From NCBI GenBank assembly GCA_023374045.1, contig CM041777.1, positions 479,981,594 through 480,045,593 on the forward strand: a stretch of 64,000 nucleotides of DNA, read 5' to 3'. The notes below the pieces were generated by a model. The model was not told the origin of the DNA. It saw only the letters and a program-made list of their open reading frames with translations, and ran no database searches. The translations under genes and the position numbers were made by a program. This DNA comes from Limonium bicolor (Eukaryota; Streptophyta; Magnoliopsida; Caryophyllales; Plumbaginaceae). Numbering within the stretch: position 1 is the first letter of the stretch; each line of letters starts with the position of its first letter. This document shows, piece after piece, positions 25,464-38,080 of this stretch.

Positions 25464-26741
25464 AGCATGTTGTGCATGGTGTTGTTGAGTTATTGATTTT
25501 GGAGTTCTTATGTTTTCTGAGACACTTTATTTCCCTTTCATTATTGCTTTAGTTCTTTTGTTTGCACTGCATTTTACTTTCCGCACTTTGTATTGTTGTT
25601 CTTTGAATTTGGATTATGACATTGGACTCATACATAAGTCCACTTTTGCTTTCTAATTTGGGCTTTTGTGTATTCTTCTGAATCTTTTTGCGCCCTAGTT
25701 TGTGTTGATGCATTATAGGTTCATAGCATGGAAACATGTATATCTCTAAGTGATGAGTTGGAAACTTTTCAAAGGAAACTCTTACGAAAATTTCATGTAC
25801 CTTCGGCAGAAAGCAGTGCTTAAACTAACCCGGACACTTGCAAGTGTGGGGGAAACCCGCAAACAACTCGTCTTTTTCAGGGGAGTACTAGTTTCATCCA
25901 TCTTCTCAGCATTACTCATTACTATTTTGTTATTTTTTTTCCTATGCTATCCTTAGTTTTTCAAAAAGGTCTTCTGTTTATTTTTCCTTGAGCTCTGCGT
26001 TAAACAATGAGGACATTATCCCATTCAAGTGTGGGGGAAACGACCTTTTCTTTTTGATGCACTGCTCAATTTCCTTATGTGTATCTATAGCTTCCATGTA
26101 AGAGTTACATTTATAGTAAGCAAGTTTTTCTATGAATTCTTGGAATTTCTCACCAAAATTTTTCACAAGTTTCCTCTTGAGGAGCATATATTTGTGGTGG
26201 AACCATAAGTCCCTATCTTGGTGAGTTTTTATTGCTTAGGGGTTCTTTCTATCTTCTCATCTAGGGATTGCTAAGGGGTGCTTCCTTGTGAAAATTTAAA
26301 AAAAAAGGAACTTGAGAGACACCTTAGGTAACCAACAAAATTAGAGTTGAGTGTTCTTTAATGGAAGGCAAACTGTCTAGTTATCTTCTCCTTACCTCTT
26401 GTTGCAAAAGTGAAACAAATGCACACATCTATTTTTCCTTTTGTTTTTCCTCAATGTCCATTCTTGAGTGATGTTGGCCAGGGTAAAATTTCTCCAAGTC
26501 CCATAATCTTTGAGAACATGGAAGCACTCAGATCATACCCCGAAGCTCTATATTTTTTTATTTACCCTAAGCACACCTATATCACTATGATTAGGCTGGT
26601 TTGCACGCCTCTTGAGGTTTTCACAATTAGTTCACTTGAATTCAAGAATTCATCTAAACACTTGATTGCTTTAAATTTCTCTCCTCATTTTGGGTCTCTA
26701 GCTTTACTTGAGGACAAGCAAATAGATAAGTGTGAGGGAGT
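25464..26741 (+). other. 3' non-coding region of old Athila-like element, with PPT-like tracts
   Basis: It contains caagtgtgggggaaac near 25840 and again near 26026, and ends with gataagtgtgagggagt before the LTR. Such repeated G-rich tracts also occur in the minus Athila (about 30945 and 31115, reverse strand). The open frames here look fortuitous. Confidence 0.6.
26724..26741 (+). other. Polypurine tract of old Athila-like element
   Basis: agataagtgtgagggagt lies directly before tgataagtag, the LTR start, and matches the position and style of the minus Athila's tract. Confidence 0.65.
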
Positions 26742-28082
26742 TGATAAGTAGTGAAATAATTCTATTTTTGGGTCTCTATTCACCTTCATTTTACTTGGTG
26801 CATAATCTATTTCGCCACTTTATAGAGTACTTTTGTGATTATTAGTAGACTTATACTTTTAGACATATTTTAATAGGTAAATAGTCATTTGAGTGCTTTT
26901 AGAAGGCTTAATGAGAGGTCACATCAATGATCAAACACTTTGGGTAGGATGTCAAGGCAACGGGAAGCATCGGGATGATTCCGGTGCAAATAGAAGCTTA
27001 CAAGAGCCGACTGACCCAAGTGGGTCGGTCTAACTCGTCTCCGAGCTACTGGAATTGACTGGCCCAAGGTGACCGACCCAGAACTTAAAATAGTGCACGT
27101 GTCACCGTCTTCCCAAGGCCAACTGACCCAAGGTGGGTCGATCGGATGGAAACTTTTCCCAAATTTACGTTTTGAAAAGCTAAATTTTGGGATGTTTATT
27201 CCCATTATTCATTCCACCTAACTCCAGCCTAAAAGAAGAGAGAGAGAGAAGAAAACAAGGGAGAAAAGAAGATGAGAAAAGAGGAGAATAAGAGGAGGAA
27301 GAGAGGCTTGAATATTCTACCTCCGTTAAAGCTTCAAAGCTCCTATAATGGCTAAATCATTCTTCTCTCTCGTCTTTCTCTTTTTAATGGCTGAGTAGTC
27401 TCATTTTGCATCCTATAATGGGGTTTGACCTTAATGTTACTCATTGAATGCTCTTGACCTAACTCATTAAATACACTTGTTTTATCTCCTTCAATGTTCA
27501 ATTAATGCTTTCATTTGATCAAATATTGCATTTATGGTGGTTCCTTTCAGTATGTGGTTTTGAGATTGGGATTTGACCATGGAGGGATAAACCTTAGCTT
27601 TTGCACTCTTGATTTGGGAGTAAAACCATAGGGCTATTGTTTAAGAGCTTATGTTTAATGCTACCTAGTGACCTTAACCTTCTTTAATTAAGAGGTCTGA
27701 TTAATTAGGTAAGAGTTGATTGTTCCATGATTGGGGGATTCCTGATTTTAGCTCTAATAGAAATTATGGGAATGAGTTATGGTTAAGAGTTTCATTGGGT
27801 AATTTAGGTGATTCCCCGCTATCCTAGGATTCTTCTCCGTCCATTCTATCTAAACCACTTTAGTTTATTATTTTATTGTTTCCCTTGTCTTTACAAACAA
27901 CTAAGCTTTCCTCTAGCTAAACCCCCATTTACAGTTTTTATTCATAACTTACTAAGATACCGAAGCACGGGAATTAGTAACCAATTTCCTTGTGGATACG
28001 ACACTTGTTATATTACAACGAATTGGGTGCACTTGCCCATTGTAGCTAGGTTTTACTGCTTATGTTAGTATTTTCTTCAACA
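26742..28082 (+). repeat. 3' LTR of old Athila-like element
   Basis: It starts TGATAAGTAG after the PPT. Near 27980-28040 it has the 'cttgtggatacgacacttgttat' type of sequence, followed by a gtgcacttgc block typical of Athila LTR ends. It probably ends ...CAACA at 28082, like the minus Athila's LTRs. The right boundary is inferred from where the hAT-like frame resumes. No second copy is in the window to confirm it. Confidence 0.6.
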
Positions 28083-28246
28083 TTTGCCACAATGAATACT
28101 TGCACATAGCAAAAACACATATAATTTCCTTTTGAACACCTAGTGATGTGTATTTTGCATTGTGAAGAGCATTCGCTAATACGACATCACTAACTTGTTG
28201 TAAGATGCAAGAAGTTTCAACAATTCAAGAAATTTTCCTTGATTTC
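28083..28246 (-). pseudogene. hAT-like (DUF4371-type) transposase relic, C-terminal piece
   Basis: Read on the minus strand, this continues the frame from 38733-38994 after the Athila insertion: KFLELLKLLASYNKLV, then after a one-base shift VVLANALHNAKYTS and VQKEIICVL. These phrases match the DUF4371 region of plant hAT-derived, TTF/ZMYM-type zinc finger transposase-like proteins. The frame is cut on the left by the Athila LTR at 28082. It has a frameshift and is certainly non-functional. Confidence 0.75.
28242..28246. repeat. Target-site duplication of minus Athila, left copy (atttc)
   Basis: atttc precedes the LTR at 28247 and recurs at 38733-38737 after the other LTR. Confidence 0.92.
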
Positions 28247-30094
28247 TGTTGGAGAAATATGTGACTACTTCTACAACTTAGGCAGTGTACCTATCGTTTT
28301 GCGGAATAGTGGATCTGTGGGGTTGTCGAACTCTTGGGGACCTTGCTGTAGTTTAACTGATAGTGTAGTAAATTGACTGAGAATTCTAATTAGACTACTG
28401 AACAGAAACATATCACTTTTTTAGGGAAATTGTGGTTTAAAACTTAACTTAGACAGAACAGTAATAAAAATAATTAATCAAAACAGAATAATAATAGCGG
28501 TTGTAAAACTTTGTTTTTAGGGAAGCATCCTGGGTTGTTCTGCTCACCTATTTTATCCAATTATATCAATATAAACTTTCCCACTTTAACAATAAACTCA
28601 GGAATCTTAATTAGTTCATTGACCGGTCCTTGTACAATAAACCCTGACTAATTTAAATAACAAGCCGCAATCCTTGCCCAAGTCATTATAAATTACTCGC
28701 TTTATTACCAATTCCTATTGGAGACAGATTAACCTATAGGCGAGACACGCTTCTAGTCGTTAACCTGATTTGACTTCCTATGTCTAGAACCTTGTTCAGC
28801 ATAGCATTTTAACAAGAGAACTACAAATATCACTTTAATAATTGGCCTAAAGATTAAAGTGCATTAAGGACAAGAATCAAAATATTGCTTAAATAGATTA
28901 TAGTGGGAAGTCTACATAACATAATTATATAAAATAGGCTTGCTTTCCAACCCGAGAGGCTAGGTTTATTACTCACACATAATTATAAAAACAAACATCA
29001 TAAATAAGATAGACATTAAAACAGAGTAAAGTTAAGGAAAGAAAGAACTCTATTTGGGGAGAGTTGTTCCGCTTTCGGGCTCGTCTCCGTGATTATGCCG
29101 ACCTCAAAACAATGATAAACAGGTAAAATGAAGAATAACGAGCAAAGAGGCACAAGTTGGTCATGTCCGTGTGGGGCCACGCGGACACAAACGCGGACAC
29201 AAATCAGGACACGGCCTGGTTTTGTGCAGATCGTCTTCTTCGTCTGGTTTTCTAGAGAATGGAAGAGTTAGGCTTATTTGGTGATGGGAAATGATGGAAA
29301 TGAAGTGGAGATGTGGATGTATGGAAGGAAAATGGAATTTGGGTGGAGGAAGTGTGATTTGAAGGTGAACGTGAGTGATTTGGAGTGTGTGTTCTCTCTG
29401 TATTCTCTTCAATCTCCAGTGTGTGTTTTATCGTAGAAGGAGTGGGTTTTCATAGAAGCAGAAGAGAAGAAGAAGACAAGGGTGGATGGGATAGAAGGTA
29501 GGCGGTGGTAGTAGATGGATAAATTGTAGGCGCCGTAGATAAGAGAAGAGGAAAATGGAGAAGACGGCGCCGAAAATTACAACGCGTGAAATCTGGAATT
29601 CGGCGCCGCACTTTACACGTGTCCGCGTTTCGGTCCGCGTACGGACGCTTATGCGGACGTGAGACGTCCGAGTTTCTGTCCGCGTAAGGACACATTTGTC
29701 CTGGCAAGATCTGGTTCTGTCCGCGCTTCTGTCCGCGTGTGGTTTTTTCGGACGTGTTTTGTCCGAATTTGAGTCCACAATGCGGACACACCTGTCCGGA
29801 TTTGAGTCCGCATGGGGCTATGCGGACGTGTGTATTTTTTCCTCATTTTCAGCAACTTCAACTGGGCTTAGATTCTTCATTTGAACTCCGTTTTACTCGC
29901 TGTTTGTTGCGTTGCGAAGCTTGTGAAGTAAACTATGTGATTCCAAGACTATTTCCTGTTTTTGACACATAAAATATATCAGTCCATATCATGATTAAAT
30001 CTCAAAAAATATATTATAAGTGAGTACTACTATCCTGAAAGCAAGTGAATATAAGGTAAATTAAACCCTTAAGTCTATGTATTTTCTACTATCA
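28247..30094 (-). repeat. 3' LTR of minus Athila
   Basis: Near-identical to 36879-38732. In element sense it starts TGATAGTAG (30094) and ends CCAACA (28247). It holds a dense GTCCG/CGGAC cluster (29621-29830). The TATA-like TATAAAAA of the other LTR is TATGAAAA here (29447-29454). Confidence 0.93.
29621..29830. repeat. GTCCG/CGGAC cluster in Athila LTR (left copy)
   Basis: Many gtccg and cggac words alternate, allowing several overlapping hairpins such as gtccgcgtacggac. A further paired motif, tgtccgtgtgg...ccacgcggaca, lies at 29165-29190. Confidence 0.7.
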
Positions 30095-30109
30095 ACTCCC
30101 CCATACTTC
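30095..30109 (-). other. Polypurine tract of minus Athila
   Basis: In element sense aagtatgggggagt directly precedes TGATAG of the 3' LTR. Confidence 0.85.
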
Positions 30110-31358
30110 TTTTGCTTGTCCTCATCAGCAAATATTTCTGACATAATGTTTAAACAGGTTAAATAGACAATATCAAGTAGGGAGAGCACAGAAGAGGTAA
30201 TGCCAAACTTTTCAGATTTAAAAAGGGTACTAAAAACAGCAAGTTCTTAAATATATTTCTCCGTTTCTGAGAATAACCCTGAAGTCCTATAAAGAAAGAG
30301 AAGCATACCATGAGAATTCTGCTTTTAACCTTGAGCCAATCCACCATTTTTCTTTCACATTTCCTTGAACGACAAGGGACATGAAGTAAATCTTATTCCT
30401 TATACCTTTCATGCCACATACTCATGATCCATAATGAAGAAGTTTTTATCATTTTGGTGCAGAATGCAAAGATACTTCAATTTTGAAGTTCATTTTTCCT
30501 TTACCTCAGACTTTTCTCTCCACCCTTGTAGCGGTTTTGGGTCTACTATCCTAGATACTGAGTACCTTAGGTAGCCGGGTGATGAAGCACCCCTAAGAAC
30601 TTAATAACCGAGTGGAAGAGGCCTGTTTAGGATCAGAAAATGCCTTTCTGGATCAGAGGAGTACCTTGCCTTGTTCTTTTTCCACCGTTTCATTCCAATT
30701 CAAATCCAGGCTCAAAGTTTAAAACAAAATTCAAATGATAATGTTCTCAAACTTTTTTAGCATTGAGTAAGGAGCAGAGTGATACAAACAGTTTTTTTTA
30801 TATGTGTACCCTTTAAACCTGTTAATACCGGCATTGCTCCCTCTATGGCTCCTTTTTTTATTATTAATTACTTAACAAATTTAAACACAGTGTCGAAAAA
30901 GAGAAAAACTTAAGAGCAAGCTTTTGATTATTATCTCTCCCCCACACTTGAACCAAAGCAATGCCCTCATTGTATAGAAAAAATGAAAATTATAGGGCGT
31001 GCAAACTACCAGGGTAAAGATCATATAGCAAAAGCAATAGGAAATATTGAAAATTTAAAGAACAGGGTATAGATAGTGTACTCCCCAGAGTTTTTGCAGA
31101 GTATGTAAAATAGCTCCCCCACACTTGAGTTCAGCAGTAGGAATGTGCAAGATGTTCCTGTAATGAATATTCTAGACAGCCAGAAGAACTCAAGCTAATT
31201 CTCCTCGTTCTCTCTCCTTTTTTTCACTATATTGTTTTTTTTAACATAAAATAAGATACAAAATATAAGCACAATATAGAATAACAAGATAGATAGTAGG
31301 GTGCCTCCTACCAAGCTTCCCATCTTTATGGTCTTTGGCTAGACCATACCTGAGTGTT
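30110..31358 (-). other. 3' non-coding region of minus Athila
   Basis: Between integrase and PPT there is no env-like or other recognisable ORF. Two further reverse-strand CAAGTGTGGGGGA-type tracts lie near 30943-30957 and 31112-31125. They resemble the PPT and the equivalent tracts of the older Athila-like element. Confidence 0.65.
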
Positions 31359-31631
31359 TTAAGGTGTGACTGGGTCTTTGAGAAGGAGCGCAGAAGCCTC
31401 TTCGTGATCAAATGTGTTTCCCAGAAATAATTTTATTCGAGCTCCATTTACTTTAAACGATCCTCCTTTTTTATTGTCCAATTCCACAACTCCATATGGA
31501 GAGGTGGATATTATTGTAAATGATCCAGACCAGAAGGATTTTAACATACCTGGGAAGAACTTAAGTCTGGAGTTATAAAGAAGGACCTGATCGCCTGCTT
31601 TGAATTCTCGCTTGGCAATCATCTTATCGTG
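31359..31631 (-). pseudogene. pol: Integrase C-terminal part of minus Athila
   Basis: In the same frame as the main pol ORF after a single TAG (31632-31634), the sequence continues MIAKREFKAGDQVLLYNSRL, GMLKSFWSGSF and YGVVELDNKKGGSFKVNG, ending at the stop at 31359. This is the SH3-like C-terminal integrase region (DQVLL...W.GPF-type motif). It is separated from the rest only by one nonsense mutation, so the two belong to one polyprotein. Confidence 0.85.
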
Positions 31632-33752
31632 CTAACGCTTGGTCTTTTCTTTATAGATCACTGCATTCTCATATGAGTCGTTCCTAAGTTCTTCTAGCTC
31701 AGTCAATTGGAACTTCCTTTTTTCACCAGCTTGTTGTAGATCAAAGTTCAACACCTTCAGAGCCCAATAAGATTTATGCTCTAATTCCACAGGCAAGTGG
31801 CATGCCTTCCCAAAAACTAGTTTGTAGGGAGACACACCAATAGGTGTTTTGAAGGCGGTGTGGTATGCCCAGAGTGCATCATCCAATTTAAGGGACCAAT
31901 CTTTTCGAGAAGAGCTCACCGTCTTCTGCATAATCCATTTCAGTTCTCGATTTGTTATCTCAGCCTGACCATATGTTTGAGGATGGTATGGTATGGCAAC
32001 TTTATGCCGGACTCCATATTTCTTCAGGAGAGCATCAAACTGGCGATTGCAGAAGTGAGATCCACCATCGCTGATTATTGCTCTAGGAACACCGAATCGA
32101 GTGAAAATATTTTTCTTTATGAATTTCATCACAACTTTACCATCGTTAGTAGAGCAAGCAAGGGCTTCCTCCCATTTAGAGACATAATCGACTACTACTA
32201 AGATGTATAAATTTCCAAAAGAATTTGGGAAGGGTCCCATAAAATCAATTCCCCAAACATCAAATAATTCAACTTCTAGCATATTGTTCAAGGGTAGTTC
32301 ATGGCGGCGAGAAATGTTACCTTGCCGTTGGCACCAATCACAAGTAAACACAAAAGCATGACAGTCTTTGTGAAGGGTGTTCCAATAGAAACCGGATTCA
32401 AGTACCTTAGGAGTTGTACGGGTAGCACCATGATGTCCGCCGGTTTCTCTAGAATGGCAATGGAGAAGGATATTTCGGATTTCCGTCTGTGGGACACATC
32501 TCCTTATAATTCCATCTGCACAAATTTTGAAGAGATATGGATCATCCCATAAATAATGTTTGACAACTGAAAAGAACCTCTTTCGCTGCTGATATGTCAT
32601 ATCAGCTGGGATGATTTTCCTGGCCAGATAGTTAGCAATATCAGCAAACCAAGGGCCTCCTGCCGTTTGGATTGCGAATACTGCCTCATCAGGGAAAGAC
32701 TCATTGATGGCTCTTTCATCTTCTGGGCCCTCCATCCTTGACAAGTGATCAGCCACGACATTCTGTATACCTTTCTTATCTCTTATTTCTATGTCGAATT
32801 CTTGCAAGAGAAGTATCCATCTTATCAACCTGGGTTTAGCATCTGCTTTGGCAAATAAATATTTGAGGGCAGAATGATCAGTATGAATGATAACCTTACT
32901 ACCCAATAAATATGGACGGAACTTATCTAAAGCAAAGACGACTGCCAGCAATTCTTTTTCCGTGGTGGCGTAATTTTTCTGAGCATCATTTAAAGTACGA
33001 CTAGCATAATAAATGACTCTCAGAACTTTATCCAATTTTTGGCACAAAACAGCACCCACCGCATAATCGCTAGCATCACACATGATTTCAAAAGGTTGGG
33101 ACCAGTCGGGTGATACAACGATAGGAGCAGAAACAAGTTTTTCCTTTAACAAGTTAAAAGCTGCTAGACATTCATCAGAAAACTGAAATTTAGCATCTTT
33201 TGTCAGTAAAGTACAGAGAGGTTTAGAAATCTTGGAAAAGTTTTTAATGAATCTTCTATAGAAACCAGCATGTCCAAGAAAACTTCGGATACCTCTGACA
33301 GTAGTAGGAGGTGGGAGTTTTTCTATTACCTCAGTTTTAGCGCGATCCACCTCAATACCTTTTGACGACATGTTATGTCCTAGCACTATCCCTTCTCGAA
33401 CCATGAAGTGACATTTCTCCCAGTTCAGTACTAGATTTGTGTCTTCACACCTGGCCAAAATAAGATCGAGATTCTCCAAGCAAGTTTCAAATGTTGATCC
33501 AAAGACAGAGAAGTCATCCATAAAGACCTCTATACATTTTTCAATGTATTCAGAAAAAATAGCCATCATACACCGTTGAAAAGTAGCTAGGGCATTACAT
33601 AATCCGAATGGCATTCGTTTATAAGCATATGTTCCATAAGGACAGGTAAAAGTAGTTTTATCCTGATCTTCTGGATCAACTGGGATCTGGAAATATCCTG
33701 AATAGCCATCTAGAAAACAATAGTAATCCTGACCTGCTAACCTTTCCAGCAT
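31632..33752 (-). pseudogene. pol: RT-RNase H-integrase of minus Athila
   Basis: A 706-codon open frame. RT: catalytic Asp in FLDGYSGYF (residues 13-21), MPFGLCNA (47-54) and FMDD (77-80). RNase H follows ([36 protein letters not shown]). Integrase has an HHCC zinc region ([12 protein letters not shown]...CDWC) and the DDE core ([16 protein letters not shown]; Glu in [11 protein letters not shown]). It copies element RNA into DNA and inserts it. The RT fingers region is missing: the upstream frame joins at about 33800 across an out-of-frame deletion, and the first Met is not the native start. With gag also broken, this copy cannot encode a working polyprotein. Confidence 0.92.
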
Positions 33753-35590
33753 TTGGTCAATAAAGGGTAAGGGAAAGTGATCCTTGCGTGTGGCAGTATT
33801 CCTCCTTTTTCGTTAGGAACCACTGTTATTCCTCCTTTTATTGGTACCACCTGTACTGGGCTCACCCACTTGCTATCTGAAATGGGATAAATAATTCCAG
33901 CGTCAAGTAGTTTTATTACCTCCTTTTTTACCACATCTTTTAGAACGGGGTTGAGACGCCTCTGTGGTTGTGCCAATGCCCTGAAATCATCTTCCATATA
34001 AATTCGGTGAGAGCACAAATATGGGCTTATTCCTTTGATATCTGCTATCGAACAACCGATAACGGTCGTATGATTGCGTAGCACCTCTAAAAGTTGCCTC
34101 TCCTGCACATCTGTCAATTTAGATGATATAATAACTGGTAAATCAGATGGCTCTTTTAGAAAAGCGTATTTTAAATAAGGGGGAAGAGGTTTCATTTCTA
34201 CTGTAGTTGTTTTCTCAATGGAAGGCTTCGGTCTGTCTGCATTCCTTTCCACTGGTTCAAATCTTTGTTGGTAGGTACGGAAATATGGTTGTCTCTTGTT
34301 CAACTCTTCAGCCATGAGAGCAATATCAGGATTTACATCATCAGTTTCACAAGATGCCATGAGACATCTTTCCAAAATCGTTTCTTCATATTTGCTGAGG
34401 AACGTCTCCTGTACTAAAGAGTCAACAGTATCTATGGAAAAACATATTTGTGTATCAGAAGGACGTTTCATGTTCCGGGTCATGTCAAAAACTACTTGTT
34501 CATCATGAAGTCTCAAAATTATTTTACCTCCTTCAACATCAATCAAAGTATGGGCAGTTCTCATAAAAGGTCTACCTAGGATTAGTGGAACATCTTTATC
34601 TTCCTCAATGTCAATAACAATGAAATCAGCAAGAAAAATAAATTTTCCGATAGAAACCACTAAATCTTCAACTTTTCCTTTAGGGTAGATTATGGAACGA
34701 TCAGCTAGTTGTAGTTGCACAGGAGTAGGAGAGCATTGACCTATCCCTAATTTCTTAAAGATAGATAAAGGCATTAAGTTAATACTGGCTCCTAAATCGC
34801 ATAACCCGTTACCACAATTTATGTCTTCTATCGCGCAGGGAATGATGGGAAGACCTGGATCTCCCAACTTTGGCGGTAGCTTCTTTAAGAGTACTGCAGA
34901 CACTCTTTCGGTTAATTTCACCGTGTCATTTTCCTGTAAAGATCGCCTGTTAGACAAAATATCTTTCATGAATTTTGCATAGATAGGAAATTGTGTTAAG
35001 GCATCAGAAAAAGGAATATTAATAGTTAATTTCTTAAAAATGTTAAGAAATTTTCCAAATTGGTCATCCAAATTCTTTTTCTTTAATTTATCAGGAAATG
35101 GAATTGGAATATCATACGAAACCTGGGATGGTTTAACAGTAAGGGATGCATGAGACTCCTTCTCCTTGGGAATTGTTACTTCTTCTTTTTCAGATTGAGG
35201 ATCTCTTTGTTCATCAGATTTCTTCTCAGCTTCAGGGGCATCAGATACCAGCTCTTTTCCGCTTCTCAGGGTTATTGATTTTGCATGCTCCCTTGGATTT
35301 GGATCAGTCTGGCTAGGGAGTGACCCTGTTGGTCTTTGAGCCAGTTGTTGTGAAATCTGACTTATCTGTCTTTCTAAATTTGTGGTTATGGTAGCCTGAT
35401 CAGCAAATTTAGCTTCTATCTCAGCAAATTTTGAATTTGTTGCCTGACCTTGTTTTAGAAGTTGGTTCATCATGCTTTTCAGTTCGCTCATATCTCCTTG
35501 TGAGATGGTTGGCTGCTCCTGTTGTCGGTTGTATTGAGGTTGTCGGTTTTGGTTGAATCCTTGGTTGCTCGTCTGTGGCTTATAATTTCT
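33753..35590 (-). pseudogene. gag-pro: gag C-terminus, aspartic protease and start of RT, minus Athila
   Basis: Open from just after a TAG (35591-35593) to about 33737. A coiled-coil-like stretch comes first (MSELKSMMNQLLKQG, LERQISQISQQLAQR), then a charged linker (SITLRSGKEL). The retropepsin-like domain shows the active-site motif DLGASINLMP, the flap-like LADRSIIYPKGKVEDL and the LILGRPFM motif. The linker to RT (DVVKKEVIKLLDAGIIYPIS, KWVSPVQVVP) follows. The frame leaves register at about 33800, where a stretch of RT coding DNA is missing; the tail after NEKGG is out-of-frame reading. The protease would mature the polyprotein. Confidence 0.88.
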
Positions 35591-36668
35591 CTATGGTTGT
35601 TGATTGCTCCTCCAATTGTGTTGGTTGTATGAGTTCGGATAAGGATTCCCTGGTCTGTTGTTAATTAAACTTACCTCCTCAAGGGTCATGTTGAATTCTG
35701 AACCATCGCAGTCTGGGGTTTCATGAGCTCCTCCACAGTTTTCGCAACAGGGAGTCAGATATGGGGAAGTGGCCACCGCCTTCACAACTTTTTGTTGTGG
35801 TTGATTAAGCGTTAGTTTCTCCACAACTTTTGTAAGTGTAGCTAGTTGAGCAGATACATGATCCTGCGGGGGAATATTGTACATTCCGGTTTCTTTCTTT
35901 GCTTCACCCCTTCCCTTGTTTTTACACCATTGTCTAGTGCTGGCAGTCATGGTATCCAGTAGTTAAACTGCTTCTTCTCCGGTCAATTTCATAAAATTTC
36001 CTCCAGACGAGGAACTTAGCAACAATTTATTAGAATCATTTAAACCTCTAAATAATGATAACACAAGTTCCTGGCTACTCATACCGTGGTGTGGGCATAA
36101 TATCTGTAATTCTTTGAATCTATCCCACGAATCATAAAGAGACTCACCTGGTTCTTGACAGAAGTTTGTGATCTCAACAATTTTTTCTCTTGTCTTGGAC
36201 GGGGGATAGTATTTTGCCAGAAATTTGTTTGCTAATTCGGCCCAGCTGTGGATGCTGCTGGGTTGTAAACGTCTCAGCCACCTGGAGGCGCCATCCCTTA
36301 AGGAATAGGGAACAATTGCAGACGGATGCGCTCGTCCAGATTTCTTGTTTTATTAAAAGTGTTACAGAAATCAAGAAATGCAGATATATGGTGTGGAGCC
36401 TCATCTGATCCAGCCCGTTGTATTGTCCCTGGTGGTAGAGTGTGGTGATGAAGCTCGTTTTGAATTGCCAGGCATCCAGTTCAGCTTGCGTGACTTGAGG
36501 GAGGACAATAGCGGAGGGCCTCCCTTCGACCGAAGGTTGCTGGTACTCGTAGAGAGTTTGTCTAGTTATCATCGCAATTCGTTGTTGTCGTCTTTCTCTG
36601 TGGAGAAATCTCACAATATCAGGTTCAAGACTATTTTGAGGACTACCTGCAGATCGAGTTCGACGCAT
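35591..36668 (-). pseudogene. gag: gag (capsid and nucleocapsid) of minus Athila
   Basis: It starts at ATG 36668 (MRRTRSAGSPQ). The capsid region is spread over three frames: an early part ending around DAWQFKTSF, then APHHISAFLDFC (about 36400), then DGASRWLRRLQ and YDSWDRFKELQ (about 36300-36130). That implies at least two frameshifts plus a stop near 35965. The nucleocapsid has one knuckle, C-EN-C-GGA-H-ETPD-C, near 35735-35715. A stop at 35591-35593 separates it from the next segment in the same frame. Gag packages the RNA genome into particles. Confidence 0.85.
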
Positions 36669-36854
36669 ATATAGAAATTAAATTTAGTTTGATGAAAATG
36701 GAGAATAACTAAAGAAAACAAAAGCAATAATTACAAAGTAAAGATAAACTAAAGAAAATAAAATAACAAAAATAGAAACAAAAAATTAAAGAATAGCAAA
36801 AGCTAAACAGAAATCTCAATAAAATTAAAAACTATCAATTAACCGTGCCAGAGG
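36669..36854 (-). other. 5' leader of minus Athila
   Basis: A-rich stretch (plus strand) between PBS and gag with no coding features, as expected for an untranslated leader. Confidence 0.7.
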
Positions 36855-36872
36855 TCCCCGGCAACGGCGCCA
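36855..36872 (-). other. Primer binding site of minus Athila, Asp-tRNA type
   Basis: Minus-strand TGGCGCCGTTGCCGGGGA lies six bases from the 5' LTR. This sequence is characteristic of Athila elements and is complementary to the 3' end of Asp tRNA. Confidence 0.9.
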
Positions 36873-38080
36873 AAAACTTGTTGGAGAAATATGTGACTAC
36901 TTCTACAACTTAGGCAGTGTACCTATCGTTTTGCGGAATAGTGGATTTGTGGGGTTGTTGAACTCTTGGGGACCTTGCTGTAGTTTAACTGATAGTGTAG
37001 TAAATTGATTGAGAATTCTAATTAGACTACTGAACAGAAACTTATCACTTTTTTAGGGAAATTGTGGTTTAAAACTTAACTCAGACAGAACAGTAATAAA
37101 GACAATTAATCAAAACAGAATAATAATAGCGGTTGTAAAACTTTGTTTTTAGGGAAGCATCCTGGGTTGTTCTGCTCACCTATTTTATCCAATTATATCA
37201 ATATAAACTTTCCCACTTTAACAATAAACTCAGGAATCTTAATTAGTTCATTGACCGGTCCTTGTACAATGAACCCTGACTAATTTAAATAACAAGCCGC
37301 AATCCTTGCCCAAGTCATTCTAAATTACTCGCTTTATTACCAATTCCTATTGGAGACAGATTAACCTATAGGTGAGACACGCTTCTAGTCGTTAACCTGA
37401 TTTGACTTCCTATGTCTAGAACCTTGTTCAGCATCGCATTTTAACAAGAGAACTACAATTATCACTTTAATAATTGGCCTAAAGATTAAAGCGCATTAAG
37501 GACAAGAATCAAAATATTGCTTAAATAGATTATAGTGGGAAGTCTACATAACATAATTATATAAAATAGGCTTGCTTTCCAACCCGAGAGGCTAGGTTTA
37601 TTACTCACACATAATTATAAAAACAAACATCATAAATAAGATAGACATTAAAACAGAGTAAAGTTAAGGAAAGAAAGAACTCTATTTGGGGAGAGTTGTT
37701 CCGCTTCCGGGCTCGTCTCCGTGATTATGCCGACCTCAAAACGATGATAAACAGGTAAAACGAAGAATAACGAGCAAAGAGGCACAAGTTGGTCCTGTCC
37801 GTGTTGGGCCACACAGACACAAACGCGGACACAAATCAGGACACGTCCTGGTTTTTGTGCAGATCGTCTTCTTCGTCTGGTTTTCTGGAGAATGGAAGAG
37901 TTAGGCTTATTTGGTGATGGGAAATGATGGAAATGAAGTGGAGATGTGGATGTATGGAAGGAAAATGGAATTTGGGTGGAGGAAGTGTGATTTGGAGGTG
38001 AACGTGAGTGATTTGGAGTGTGTGTTCTCTTTGTATTCTCTTCAATCTCCAGTGTGTGTTTTATCGTAGAAGGAGCTGGG

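Larger units (their letters stand above)
24981..28082 (+). mobile_element. 3' end of an older Athila-like element
   Basis: It is made of a decayed C-terminal ORF (24981-25463), a 3' region with CAAGTGTGGGGGA tracts, a PPT-like end (26724-26741) and an LTR from 26742 to about 28082. Its upstream part was displaced by the outer element and is outside the window. It sits in a hAT-like relic that resumes at 28083. The Athila assignment rests on the 3' region and LTR style shared with the minus Athila at 28247-38732. Confidence 0.65.

Noticed and set aside
29428..29791. Overlapping ORFs in the Athila LTR in several frames
   Set aside because: Open in many frames because of GTCCG repeats and a skewed composition; not coherent between the two LTR copies.
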